A stretch of 64,000 nt of DNA from Acidimicrobiaceae bacterium (GTDB taxonomy: Bacteria; Actinomycetota; Acidimicrobiia; Acidimicrobiales; RAAP-2): contig PMOI01000020.1 in NCBI GenBank assembly GCA_003162475.1, forward strand, positions 20,810-84,809, written 5' to 3'. The position numbers were made by a program, and so were the translations under genes. Shown piece after piece: positions 17,351-26,171 of this stretch; positions within the stretch are counted from its first letter, which is position 1, and the number at the start of each line of letters is the position of its first letter. The notes under the pieces are model-generated. The model did not search any database, was not told the DNA's origin, and saw only the letters and a list, made by a program, of their open reading frames with translations.

Positions 17351-18376
17351 TCAGTAGCCCGTGACTGGGTTGTAGAGATTTCTAAAGGGCAATCCCCCAC
17401 GCCAGTTCCCGAAGTTCTCAAGGAACAACTCAACGAGCGAGGCATTCTCCGTCTGCACCGTGGACGCCGAGTGAGGAGAGATGATGACGTTGTCCAGGTC
17501 CCACATCGGGTCGTCAGTGGGCAACGGCTCTTGCTCAAACACGTCAAGACAAGCACCGCCGATCGTGCGATTCGACAACGCCAGGTAGAACGCGTCCTGG
17601 TCGATGAGTTGACCCCTCGAGATGTTGATCACCACAGATTCCGAGTGCATGAGTTCCAGTTGCCTGGCGCCGATCATTCCCTGCGTCTCGGTCGTAAGGG
17701 CGCTGCAAAGGACCAGAAAGTCCACCTCGGGAAGAACACTATCCAATTGCGTTCGGTCAATGACCCTCGTGAGACCATCGATATCGTAGGTTTGCTGCGA
17801 TCGTCCGAGCCCGATGACGTGCACACCCATCGCCGTGAACTCACGCACGACTTCGCGTCCTACACCGCCAAGACCCACGACGAGCGCACGCATTCCCTTG
17901 AGCTGGCGCGTCGTGTATCGCTGCCAATGATGCTCCCGCTTCCTCTCCATGAGGTTAGGTATCCCCTTGACGAAGTAGAGCGCGCCAAAAAGCGCGAACT
18001 CGGCGAGTGGCGCGGCGTGAATGCCGCCAGCCGTCGTCACGGAGAGAGGGCTCTGATCGAGCTTCGTACGCTGCATGAAGGAACCAATGCCAGCACTCGT
18101 TGCCTGCACCCACTTTAAATTCGGACACCTTTCGGGCATGGAGGCGGGGTCATTCCAGTCGAAATCGAACAAGACGTCCGCGAGCGCCACCGTCGAACGC
18201 CACTCGTCCATCTGTTGTGGCGAGAGATCGCGAGCTGGGGCGGAGTGATCACACGCGTAGCGAGGCACCGGCAGAAGATCGGGGCGATAGTGAACGCGAA
18301 TCTCGTCGGAAAACGATTCGATCCTCTTCACGAGTTCCGGCTCTAGATACGAACCAATCACGATATTGACGGTCAC
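17351..18376 (-). CDS. D-isomer-specific 2-hydroxyacid dehydrogenase
   Basis: 341 residues. NAD-binding GLGGVGREV, and the catalytic triad Arg in NISRGQLID, Glu in DVFEQEPLP and His in ISPHSAS are seen. By family it interconverts a 2-keto acid and a D-2-hydroxy acid with NAD(P)H. The GTG at 18376 (MTVNIVIGSYL) is chosen for the GAGGGA upstream and because longer versions would overlap the RidA gene. It lies between RidA and the transporter operon and probably handles the keto acid produced by the locus. Confidence 0.88.
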   Translation of the reverse strand: MTVNIVIGSYLEPELVKRIESFSDEIRVHYRPDLLPVPRYACDHSAPARDLSPQQMDEWRSTVALADVLFDFDWNDPASMPERCPNLKWVQATSAGIGSFMQRTKLDQSPLSVTTAGGIHAAPLAEFALFGALYFVKGIPNLMERKREHHWQRYTTRQLKGMRALVVGLGGVGREVVREFTAMGVHVIGLGRSQQTYDIDGLTRVIDRTQLDSVLPEVDFLVLCSALTTETQGMIGARQLELMHSESVVINISRGQLIDQDAFYLALSNRTIGGACLDVFEQEPLPTDDPMWDLDNVIISPHSASTVQTENASLVELFLENFGNWRGGLPFRNLYNPVTGY

Positions 18377-18392
18377 TACGTCCCTCTCATTA

Positions 18393-18773
18393 TTAGATCG
18401 CCACGATGGCGTCAATCTCCACGAGATACCCGCGAAGTCCCGCACGAACGGTAGTTCGAACGGGAAACGGTGCATCGAAATACTCGCGGTACACCGCGTC
18501 GAGTTCGTGGACTGCTTCGAGATCATCGAGATACACGTTGACTTTCACGGCGTTCGACAGTGACGTGCCGCCCGCGAGTGCGACGGCCGAAAGATTCTCT
18601 AAGGTCTGGCGTGCTTGCTCAATGAAGGTGATCGCCACGTCACCCGTCTTCGGATTCCTCGGCACTTGCCCGGCTATAAAGAGAAGATCACCGACGATGA
18701 TTCCCTGTGAGTAGGAAAATGCCGGACTCGGAGCATCGTCAGTTCGTACTTCACGTCGTTTTGGTTGCGGCAC
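18393..18773 (-). CDS. RidA family protein (enamine/imine deaminase)
   Basis: 126 residues, normal RidA length. The conserved features AGQVPRNPKTG, the mid-protein NAVKVNVYL(D) segment and VRTTVRAGL(R) with the substrate-binding arginine, then VEIDAIV at the C-terminus, are present. RidA proteins hydrolyse reactive 2-aminoacrylate-type enamines released by PLP enzymes and amine oxidases. Being the first gene of a run that ends with an aminotransferase fits amine or amino-acid degradation. Start is GTG at 18773 without a strong ribosome site. Confidence 0.88.
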   Translation of the reverse strand: MPQPKRREVRTDDAPSPAFSYSQGIIVGDLLFIAGQVPRNPKTGDVAITFIEQARQTLENLSAVALAGGTSLSNAVKVNVYLDDLEAVHELDAVYREYFDAPFPVRTTVRAGLRGYLVEIDAIVAI

Positions 18774-19208
18774 GGAATGAAGTTAGCAGCCACACGTTGA
18801 AGGTAGTGAGCATACTAAGACGTCAGCAACAAACTTTTGAGTACTCGAAATGTACTTTTGTGCCTCAAAGTACGTCACTCGCGGTGTCCTACAACAGCAA
18901 AACTCGTGGACAGCCTCGATCCGTATTCGGTTAGTCCCCCGGATGAGTTCGAACTCTTCCGACCGGGTATTTTCGATCAGATACAGATTCCAGTCGTGCC
19001 ACACTCCTTTGTTCCGCTCTCGCCATTCCCACTGGTCAGAGCCCTCTTCTGATGAAACTTTTCGGACAGGAAGTTTCTCAGCGTTCCGGCCAGCGTGTTG
19101 TTGGTTGATGGAGTCAATAATCTTCCCGCTTCGCCTTCGCGCGAATCTTCAGGTGAACGTTTTGGTTTCACTGCCTCGACGCGTTTCACCTGATTCAATT
19201 GGAACGAA
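18774..19208. promoter_or_regulatory. Gene-free interval between RidA and methyltransferase genes; inverted repeats near RidA
   Basis: This 435-base stretch is visibly AT-richer than its surroundings and I see no convincing gene in it. Two inverted repeats lie on the RidA side: TTTTGAGTACTCGAAA (18835-18850, 14 of 16 positions symmetric) and GTACTTT..AAAGTAC (18852-18858 and 18867-18873). They are 60 to 100 bases upstream of the RidA start and may be operators for the leftward locus. The rest, up to the methyltransferase start, holds nothing I recognise. Confidence 0.4.
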
Positions 19209-20051
19209 ATGACATTCGAACAGCCACATCGTGATGACACGGATCCCCACGTGGCTCACGACGTCACGTATCTTCGCAACAGCCAGTACGGAACCCTCGA
19301 CAAGTTGAACGCTCGAATAGTCCTCCATTCCAAGTATGCAACGTCGCACGTTAGTTGGTTCGATTGGCTTCACTCACTGATTGAGTGGAGCTCGTGGGAC
19401 GACGTTTTAGAGGTCGGAAGTGGGACCGGCGTCTTCTGGACGGCGCTGCCCGCTTCCTTGCATAAAAACTTTCGACTTGTCCTGAGTGACCTCTCGCCAG
19501 CGATGGTTGAGGCCTCATTGAAGCAAGCTCGTCAACGGCTGAACAACGTGACGGGCGTCGAGGCCAACGTTCAGGACTTACCCTTCGAAAACGCTTCTTT
19601 CGACTTGGTGATCGCCAATCAGATGCTGTACCACGCACCCGACCCGAGGGTTGCACTCGCCGAGATTCGTCGAGTTCTACGCCCCGGCGGAACCCTCTTC
19701 GCCTCGACCATCGGTCCCGAGCACTTGCGCGAACTTTTCGAGATAGAAGCGGTCGTCTTTGGAGTCACACGCAACGCTGCACTCTCGGACGTCTTTGGCT
19801 CGGTCAGTGGGCGCACGCTGTTAGAGCAAGGCTTCGAGGTCGTTGAATGGCACCAATTCGATGACGAGTTGCGGTGCACGGACGTGGAGGACGTGATGGC
19901 CTACCTGACGACAACTCCTCCAAGTGAGGGCGCCACGTCAGAGCAGCTTCGTCAGTTGCGCGCCGAGGTCGAGTACCGAGTGCGAAAAGGTGACGGAACC
20001 CTGTACGTGACGAAAGACACCGGCGTATTCCTCGCTCGGCGCCCGCGCTAG
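19209..20051 (+). CDS. Class I SAM-dependent methyltransferase
   Basis: 280 residues. Motif I VLEVGSGTGVFW (SAM binding), the acidic strand-2 end in RLVLSDLSP, the motif around DLPFENASFDLVIANQMLYHAPD and the RRVLRPGGTLFAST block identify a UbiE/SAM_11-type small-molecule methyltransferase. It stands alone on the plus strand, convergent with the PaiB gene 21 bases on. No ribosome site is clear at the ATG. Substrate unknown. Confidence 0.85.
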   Translation: MTFEQPHRDDTDPHVAHDVTYLRNSQYGTLDKLNARIVLHSKYATSHVSWFDWLHSLIEWSSWDDVLEVGSGTGVFWTALPASLHKNFRLVLSDLSPAMVEASLKQARQRLNNVTGVEANVQDLPFENASFDLVIANQMLYHAPDPRVALAEIRRVLRPGGTLFASTIGPEHLRELFEIEAVVFGVTRNAALSDVFGSVSGRTLLEQGFEVVEWHQFDDELRCTDVEDVMAYLTTTPPSEGATSEQLRQLRAEVEYRVRKGDGTLYVTKDTGVFLARRPR

Positions 20052-20072
20052 CGCCCTACGTCGCGAGAAGTG

Positions 20073-20690
20073 TCATTCGAGTGTGCTCATTCGAAGGGCG
20101 ACGTTTCTCTCGCTGAGTGTCCCCTCTGCGAAGTGATCTCGAACGCTGATCTGATCTTCTTCCGGACGATTCTGGGACAACTTAGCTTTGCCCTCTATCG
20201 AGACGACGTCGATCTCTATGCCTACGACTGCCGTCAACTGCCCTTGTCGGTACTTTTCGTCCAAGTCGTCAACGCGCCATTCGGGGTCACGTCCCCGTTC
20301 GAACTGCTGCGTGACGGCTCGAACCTGGTTCAACTTCCACTCGGGTTCTTCGTGGAGTCGCAGTCGACCGCGAACTTCCGCCGCGACGTAGTTCCAGGTC
20401 GGTACGACACCAGGATTCTCGAGTCTGCTCGGGTAGTACGACGGGCTCACGTAGGCACTCGCGGCCAAAAAGAGTGCGAGTACCTCGTCACCAGTCTTCA
20501 CCGTTTTCCACCACGGGTTGGCCTTGGCGAGGTGCGACGTTAACGTTCGACGATCATTGCTCACGATCACCGGCACAAAGACACTCGCCAGGCCCTGTGG
20601 TGTCGCGATGACGAGCGCTCCCGCGCCCGCGTCCCTCACGATCATCCAGGCAGCGTCGTCGTCAACCGCGTGCTTGGGAGGTACGTACAC
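20073..20690 (-). CDS. FMN-binding negative regulator, PaiB family
   Basis: 205 residues, standard PaiB length, beginning MYVPPKHAVDD as the family does (GTG start). Conserved PaiB blocks include SHLAKANPWWK, LALFLAASAYVSPSYYP and VPTWNYVAAEVRGRLRL. PaiB proteins have a split-barrel flavin-binding fold; in Bacillus PaiB affects sporulation and protease gene expression, but most homologues are uncharacterised. It stands between a convergent methyltransferase and the ECF42 operon, with no evident link. Confidence 0.88.
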   Translation of the reverse strand: MYVPPKHAVDDDAAWMIVRDAGAGALVIATPQGLASVFVPVIVSNDRRTLTSHLAKANPWWKTVKTGDEVLALFLAASAYVSPSYYPSRLENPGVVPTWNYVAAEVRGRLRLHEEPEWKLNQVRAVTQQFERGRDPEWRVDDLDEKYRQGQLTAVVGIEIDVVSIEGKAKLSQNRPEEDQISVRDHFAEGTLSERNVALRMSTLE

Positions 20691-20839
20691 GTGCCCATTG
20701 TGACACGAAGAACCTCTGATCTCACCGTGTCGCGCGACAACGCGGCTCGACTCTCAGGATTGGGCACGCCTGTTGCCCTTGCGCCACCAACTAGAAGGGA
20801 GTCCTCGACGGCGCAGCCAGCACCTCCGCGGCCGAGCAC

Positions 20840-22093
20840 TCAGCTGTCGAGTTCACTCAGGCGACTCGCGAGAAAAGCGCGCTCGACTTCATTCTCGGAT
20901 AGTTCCAGTGCCTCTTGATAGGCCAAGCGGGCTTCATCACGACGACCGAGACGGCGAAGGAAGTCGGCCCGCGTGCTGGCTAGATAGTTGTAGCTGAGGA
21001 GATGGTCTTCACTCGAAAGTTCCGACAGGGCCGCGAGCCCCGCCTCAGGTCCGTCCACAATGCCAACAGCGACGGCACGATTGAGGGCAACGACCGGTGA
21101 GGGCCACGCGACGAGCAGTACGTCGTACAGTGCGACGATCTCACGCCAGTCAGTCTCCTCCCACGAGGGTGCTTCGGCGTGCAGCGCCGCGATGGCCGCC
21201 ATCAAAGCGAACCGACCAGGAGGTCGAGATCGAAGCGCCTCACGAACCAACACCGCGCCTGCGGCGATCGCTTCTCGATCCCACTTCGTGCGGTCTTGCT
21301 CCGACAACAGGAGCAACGAACCCTCGCTGTTCGTGCGAGTCTGGCGGCGAGCGTCCGTGAGAATGATGAGCGCCAAGAGGCCGGCGACTTCAGCGTCGTC
21401 GGGCAATAACGATCGCAGTAGACGGGCGAGATCGAGTGCGCGTTCCACGAGATCGCCTCTCACGAGGTCTGACCCCGACGGCGCGGTGTGACCCGTCGTG
21501 AACACGAGGTGAATCGCCGAGAGGACGGCGTCAACACGCGTGGGCAGCTCCACGGCGGTGGGTACTTGGTAGGGAATGCGCGAGGTCGATATCTTTTTCT
21601 TTCCCCGAGTAATCCGTGCCGCCATCGTTGGCTCGCTCACCAAGAAGGCTCTCGCCACTTCCGAGGTGGTGAGCCCGCACAACAGTCGCAGTGACAGTGC
21701 CACTTGGGTCTCGGGCGAAAGTGCCGGGTGACAGCACGTGAAGATGAGACGGAGTCGATCATCGGCAACGCTCGGTAGCTCCGCGTCGCTCAGCAACGCC
21801 GACTCCTGCGGTTCAACGAAGTTGCTCATGGCTCGCCTCTGGGACGTCTGACGTCGAAGCGTGTCAATGGCTCGTCGTCGCGCGACGGTGGTGAGCCACG
21901 CCCCCGTCTTTGTGGGGATGCCGCTCTTCGGCCATGTCACCAAAGCCCGGGCGAAAGCGTCCTGAACACACTCCTCGGCCACGTCGATGTCGCCAGTGAC
22001 GCGGATGGTCGCCGCGAGCACGAATGCCCACTCACGTCGATACGCCTCGGCGACCGCGGTCTCGACATCGACGGGACGAGAAACGCTGTTCAG
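20840..22093 (-). CDS. ECF42-type RNA polymerase sigma factor with C-terminal TPR-like extension
   Basis: 417 residues if translation starts at a CTG at 22093. The sigma-2 region runs through AEECVQDAFARAL..TGAWLTTVARRRAIDTLRR, sigma-4 is LRLLCGLTTSEVARAFLVSEPTMAARITRGKKKI, and a 200-residue helical extension ends with ADFLRRLGRRDEARLAYQEAL. This is the ECF42 architecture, always next to a YCII/DGPF gene as here. The first ordinary start, GTG at 22021, would remove the start of sigma-2; upstream in frame there is no ATG, GTG or TTG before a stop, only the CTG, which overlaps the YCII stop as CTGA. A sequencing error is the alternative. Confidence 0.85.
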   Translation of the reverse strand: MNSVSRPVDVETAVAEAYRREWAFVLAATIRVTGDIDVAEECVQDAFARALVTWPKSGIPTKTGAWLTTVARRRAIDTLRRQTSQRRAMSNFVEPQESALLSDAELPSVADDRLRLIFTCCHPALSPETQVALSLRLLCGLTTSEVARAFLVSEPTMAARITRGKKKISTSRIPYQVPTAVELPTRVDAVLSAIHLVFTTGHTAPSGSDLVRGDLVERALDLARLLRSLLPDDAEVAGLLALIILTDARRQTRTNSEGSLLLLSEQDRTKWDREAIAAGAVLVREALRSRPPGRFALMAAIAALHAEAPSWEETDWREIVALYDVLLVAWPSPVVALNRAVAVGIVDGPEAGLAALSELSSEDHLLSYNYLASTRADFLRRLGRRDEARLAYQEALELSENEVERAFLASRLSELDS

Positions 22094-22449
22094 TCGAAAA
22101 CTCTGATCGGGCGCACTTCTACACCACCGAAAGGAGCCGGAACTTGACTCGCCACGGCAATGGCCTCGTCGAGGTCACCCGCTTCGATCAGGTAGTAGCC
22201 GCCCAACGCTTCCTTGGTTTCGGCGAAAGCTCCGTCGGTGACGACGAGCTTTCCCGTGGCGTCACGACGAAGCGACGTTGCACTCGATGTTGGCTGCAAG
22301 GCGTTTCCACCGCGAAGCGCGGCTCCATTCGTCTCACCAAACACTCGGTGTTCGTCCGTCATCTTGCCCATCATTTTCCCGGCGCTCGCCGGGTCGGCGT
22401 TTTCCCACGCCGCTTCATCTGAGTAAATCAGAACTAGGTACTCTGACAT
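22090..22449 (-). CDS. YCII-related/DGPF-domain protein, ECF42 partner
   Basis: 119 residues starting MSEYLVLIYSDEAAW; the ATG at 22449 has GAGGAG upstream. The C-terminal half carries the family's namesake region as TDGAFAETKEALGGYYLIEA (Pro of DGPF replaced by Ala) and PAPFGGVEVRPI. In actinobacteria these genes are transcribed by the adjacent ECF42 sigma factor; their biochemical role is unknown. A matching promoter is found at 22496-22522. The gene precedes and overlaps the sigma gene. Confidence 0.9.
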   Translation of the reverse strand: MSEYLVLIYSDEAAWENADPASAGKMMGKMTDEHRVFGETNGAALRGGNALQPTSSATSLRRDATGKLVVTDGAFAETKEALGGYYLIEAGDLDEAIAVASQVPAPFGGVEVRPIRVFD

Positions 22450-22495
22450 TTCTCTGCTCCTCTGTAAGGTCCGATTCTCGGACTTCATGGATACC

Positions 22496-22522
22496 GACGC
22501 ACGGGACCTGGCGAAATCGACA
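22496..22522 (-). promoter_or_regulatory. Candidate ECF42-dependent promoter of the YCII-sigma operon
   Basis: On the minus strand TGTCGA (22517-22522) is followed after 17 bases by CGTC (22496-22499), 46 bases ahead of the YCII start. From memory, the ECF42 consensus is TGTCGA at -35 and CG(A/T)C at -10, and this is a full match with normal spacing. It would make the operon autoregulated. Confidence 0.7.
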
Positions 22523-22603
22523 GAATCTCGAAAATTCGTTGTCAACTTTATTCATGGCGCGTGTGAGGCCAACGAACAGACCAGGCCAGGTAGTGGAAAC
22601 CGC

Positions 22604-23134
22604 CTAACCGATGCCGTCAAGGAGATCAAGCATGTCCTCGGCGTGTTCTTCTTCAACCGCGAGAATCTCCTCCACCATCCGACGCGTGGTCGGGTCACCG
22701 TCGCCCAGCCAGGAGATGATTTCTGAGTAGGCGGCGATCGCCACTCGCTCGGCGACGAGGTCCTCACGAATCATCTTTTCCAGTTCTTTGGATGAGTCGT
22801 ACTCCGTGTGGCTGCGCCCGGTCAAAGTTTCGGGACTGAAGTCAGGCTCACCGCCGAGCTGCGCAATACGCGCGGCGATCGAGTCGGCGTGTTCTTGCTC
22901 CTCGCCGGCGTGCTCGAGGAACTCCGCGGCGGCAGCCTGTGCGCTCAGCCCTTGTGCGGTGAAATAGTGACGCTTGTAACGCAACACGCACACGAGTTCC
23001 GTCGCCAGTGATTGATTGAGAACGAAGATCACCCTCTCAAGGTCCGCTCCGTACGCGTCGGTCACTGGTCCTTTGTCCATGTTCTCACGAGCACGCTTTC
23101 GCAGCGTTTCAACATCAGTCAGGAATTCTTTCAC
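22604..23134 (-). CDS. Ferritin-like di-iron protein (bacterioferritin-type)
   Basis: 176 residues, a four-helix bundle. Di-iron ligand motifs are LATELVCVLRYKRHYF on the first long helix, EHAGEEQEHADSIAARI on the second, and REDLVAERVAIAAYSEI plus VEEILAVEEEHAEDML on the last two, giving the ExxH pairs of ferritins. The GTG at 23134 has AAGGAG at proper distance; a GTG at 23155 is an alternative. Likely iron storage or peroxide detoxification. It is monocistronic with a 161-base upstream region. Confidence 0.85.
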   Translation of the reverse strand: MKEFLTDVETLRKRARENMDKGPVTDAYGADLERVIFVLNQSLATELVCVLRYKRHYFTAQGLSAQAAAAEFLEHAGEEQEHADSIAARIAQLGGEPDFSPETLTGRSHTEYDSSKELEKMIREDLVAERVAIAAYSEIISWLGDGDPTTRRMVEEILAVEEEHAEDMLDLLDGIG

Positions 23135-23295
23135 GGTCGCTTCTCCTTGCGTCACGGATGACCCGATGTCTTAGAAGGCCATCTTGAGGCAAGGGTAGTG
23201 GACCCGCTCACTTCGGACACCGAAAACTTAATCTAGGCCTCGCCGCGTCCACACACCTCTACACCGCTCTAGGTGATGAGACTGGCGCGTCGTTT

Positions 23296-24807
23296 CTAGC
23301 GAACCGCGTCGGCGGTCGCAATGAGCTGACGCGCGGCGCGCGCCTCATCCACGCGTGACACGGGCGTGCTCTGCGGCGCGCGGTGGAGCGACTCGGGATC
23401 GTCCTTCGCGCGCTGGGCTATGCGCTCAATGGCCTGGGCGAGCGACTCGAGCGTCTGGACACTCTCGGTTTCGGTTGGCTCGAACATCAGCGCCTCTTCG
23501 ACGATGAGCGGGAAGTAGACCGTTGGCGAGTGGAAACCCTCCTCGAGAAGCGCCTTCGCGACGTCCAGACCGCGCACGCCGTACTTGTTCTTCAGCGGCG
23601 TCGCCGTAAGGGTGCACTCGTGCATGCAGACTCGGTCGTAGGCGGCCGGGAGAATGTCGCGAAGTCGATGGCGAAGCCAGTTCGCGTTCAAGACCGCGTG
23701 TTGGGCGACGCGAGTGAGGCCGTCTCCACCGTGAACGTCGATGTAGGCGAGCGCTCGAGCGAGCACCAGGGCGTTGCCGTGCCAACCGTGCACGCGCCCG
23801 ATCGAGCGCGGCGGCGCGACCCAGTTGAAGTAGCCGTCACCGACGCGCGTGGCCTTCGGGCCTGGTAGGAAGTCCACCAAGTGCGCGGCCACCGCCACCG
23901 GACCGGCGCCCGGTCCGCCACCTCCGTGGGGTGTGGCGAAGGTCTTGTGCAGGTTCATGTGCACAATGTCAAAGCCCATGTCGCCCGGACGAACGGCACC
24001 CAAGATGGCGTTCAAGTTCGCGCCGTCGTAGTAGAGCAGACCTCCAACGTCGTGCACGGCCTTGGCGATTTCGGTGATCTCCTCTTCGAAGAGTCCGACC
24101 GTGTTGGGGTTGGTGAGCATGATCCCCGCCACGTCGGGTCCGAGCGCGGACTTGAGCGCTTCGAGATCGACGAGCCCGCGATCGTTCGAGGGCACGGTCG
24201 TGACCTCGTAGCCCCCGAGCGTCACCGACGCCGGATTCGTGCCGTGCGCCGAGTCAGGGATCAAGACGCGTCGACGGTGATCGCCGTTCGCTTCGTGGTA
24301 GGCGCGCATCAACAAGAGGCCCGTCAGTTCGCCGGCCGCGCCCGCGGCCGGCTGGAGCGTGGCGGCACTCATACCGGTGATGGCGCAGAGCTTCTCTTCG
24401 AGCGTGACCAAGATCTCGAGCCAACCTTGACTGAGTGACGCCGGCGCGCCGGGATGCACGGCGTTGAGCCCGGGATCGCCCGCGATGGCGTCACAGAACT
24501 TTGGGTTGTACTTCATGGTGCACGATCCGAGCGGATACATTCCGAGGTCCACCGAGAACTGACGATGCGACAGTCGGGTGAAGTGCGCCACGAGATCTCG
24601 TTCGGAGACTTCGGCCACGGGAACGACTTCGGGGTTCAGATGCGCCGCGGGGACCAACTCACTGAGAGCAGTCGCGCGAACGCCCGTCGTACGCAGTTGG
24701 TAGGCCGATCGGTTCGCCACGGACATCTCGAAGAGCGTGGGCTCGGTTTCGTGGCCCATGAGTGGCGCCGACGCCGCTCGTCCTCCGGGCTGTGGGACCG
24801 CGTTCAT
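23296..24807 (-). CDS. gcvPB: Glycine dehydrogenase (decarboxylating) subunit 2, P-protein C-terminal half
   Basis: 503 residues. This half of the split P-protein carries the PLP lysine, seen in IVHMNLHKTFATPHGGGGPG, and the substrate-region GSCTMKYNPK. With subunit 1 it decarboxylates glycine and passes the aminomethyl group to lipoylated GcvH, which is encoded at 35946-36326. The ATG at 24807 overlaps the gcvPA stop (ATGA). The protein is the last of the leftward gcvT-gcvPA-gcvPB operon. Confidence 0.95.
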   Translation of the reverse strand: MNAVPQPGGRAASAPLMGHETEPTLFEMSVANRSAYQLRTTGVRATALSELVPAAHLNPEVVPVAEVSERDLVAHFTRLSHRQFSVDLGMYPLGSCTMKYNPKFCDAIAGDPGLNAVHPGAPASLSQGWLEILVTLEEKLCAITGMSAATLQPAAGAAGELTGLLLMRAYHEANGDHRRRVLIPDSAHGTNPASVTLGGYEVTTVPSNDRGLVDLEALKSALGPDVAGIMLTNPNTVGLFEEEITEIAKAVHDVGGLLYYDGANLNAILGAVRPGDMGFDIVHMNLHKTFATPHGGGGPGAGPVAVAAHLVDFLPGPKATRVGDGYFNWVAPPRSIGRVHGWHGNALVLARALAYIDVHGGDGLTRVAQHAVLNANWLRHRLRDILPAAYDRVCMHECTLTATPLKNKYGVRGLDVAKALLEEGFHSPTVYFPLIVEEALMFEPTETESVQTLESLAQAIERIAQRAKDDPESLHRAPQSTPVSRVDEARAARQLIATADAVR

Positions 24808-26171
24808 CGGGTCAGCGCCTCTCGCAACACGTTGACGTAGTGGTCGATCTCATCTTTCGTCCGGCGCTCGGTGACGGTGACGAGCAACACGTTGTCGATG
24901 GCGCCGTCGACGGAGGGATCCGCGCCACCACTCAAGGCACTCACCGAGAGCCCGGCGAGCACGTTGCTCTCGGCCATGGCCGCGATGATCTGATCGGCGG
25001 GCTTAGCCAGGCGAACTGCGAACTCGCGAAAGAATGGCTGTGTCGAGAACGGCGCGACGCCCTCAATGGTGAGCAGCTCGTCGTAGAGGTAGTGCGCGCC
25101 CTGGGCGCAGCGCGTCGCCACTTCGCGAAGCCCGTACGTCCCGAGCCAGCCCAGTTGTATCGCTGCCGTGACCGCCATCAAGGTCTGGTTGGTGCAGACG
25201 TTCGACGTCGCCTTCTCTCGGCGGATGTCTTGCTCGCGCGCTCGAAGCGTCGTCACGAAAGCTCGACGGTCACTGGAGTCCACCGTCTCGCCGACGATGC
25301 GCCCGGGTAGGCGCCGTACTTGTGCTTGGGTGCAGGCGAAGAGTCCGAGGTACGGCCCACCGAAAGAGAGAGGCGTACCGAAGGCCTGACCCTCACCGAC
25401 GAAGACGTCCGCGCCCCACTGGCCAGCGGTCTTCAAGACACCCGCGGCGACCGGGTCGGCGCCGATGACGAACAGAGCGTCGTTGGCCACCGCGAGTTCT
25501 TTGGCGACGCTCAAGTCCTCGAGGACGCCAAGGTAGTTAGGGTACGCCGCCACGATGGCCGCGGCGTCAGTGACGTCGACGCTTTCCCAGTCGGTGACGC
25601 CGTCTCGAAGAGGCACCTCCACGATCTCGTGTCCGGTGCCGCGAGCGAACGTGCGGGCCACTTCACGCCAGTGTGGATGCACGCCCGAGGAGATGACCAT
25701 CTTCTGGCGACCAGTGGCGCCGCGCGCCATGTTGAGGGCCTCGACGAGGGCCGTCGCCGCGTCGTAGAGCGAAGCGTTGGGGATCGCAAGTCCGCTCAGA
25801 CGCGCGACCAACGTCTGGTACTCGAAGATTGCTTGGAGCACACCTTGCGCGACCTCGGGCTGGTACGGCGTGTAGGCGGTCACGAACTCCGAGCGGTTCG
25901 AGAGCATCTTCACCACGGCCGGCACTTCGTGGTCGTAGGCGCCGCCGCCCGCGAAGCACGTCATCGCGTTGGCCTTGGCCTTGTTGGCGCTGGTGTAGCC
26001 GGCGAAGATCGCCGCCACGTCGGGTTCGCTCAATCCGTCGGCGACGTCGAGTCCCTTTGCTAAACGTACGGCCTGGGGAATCTGGGCGAACAGATCGTCG
26101 AGGGAGTCCATGCCGAGAAACGAAAGCATCGACGTGACGTCGTCTTCGGTGTGGGGTAGGTAGTCAGCCAC
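24804..26171 (-). CDS. gcvPA: Glycine dehydrogenase (decarboxylating) subunit 1, P-protein N-terminal half
   Basis: 455 residues, the expected length of the N-terminal half in organisms with a split P-protein. It begins YLPHTEDDVTSMLSFLGMDSLDDLF, and has the ANAMTCFAGGGAYDHEVPAVV and FGGPYLGLFACTQA blocks of the family. It lacks the PLP lysine, as expected. Starts with GTG overlapping the gcvT stop by 8 bases. Confidence 0.95.
   Translation of the reverse strand: MADYLPHTEDDVTSMLSFLGMDSLDDLFAQIPQAVRLAKGLDVADGLSEPDVAAIFAGYTSANKAKANAMTCFAGGGAYDHEVPAVVKMLSNRSEFVTAYTPYQPEVAQGVLQAIFEYQTLVARLSGLAIPNASLYDAATALVEALNMARGATGRQKMVISSGVHPHWREVARTFARGTGHEIVEVPLRDGVTDWESVDVTDAAAIVAAYPNYLGVLEDLSVAKELAVANDALFVIGADPVAAGVLKTAGQWGADVFVGEGQAFGTPLSFGGPYLGLFACTQAQVRRLPGRIVGETVDSSDRRAFVTTLRAREQDIRREKATSNVCTNQTLMAVTAAIQLGWLGTYGLREVATRCAQGAHYLYDELLTIEGVAPFSTQPFFREFAVRLAKPADQIIAAMAESNVLAGLSVSALSGGADPSVDGAIDNVLLVTVTERRTKDEIDHYVNVLREALTR

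Noticed and set aside
18850..19212. Small frames in the gene-free interval before the methyltransferase
   Set aside because: No ribosome site, no domain, atypical composition, and overlapping frames on both strands.
23135..23295. Possible iron-regulator (IdeR-type) box upstream of the ferritin-like gene
   Set aside because: The best stretch, CCTAGATTAAG, matches the known 19-base consensus too poorly.
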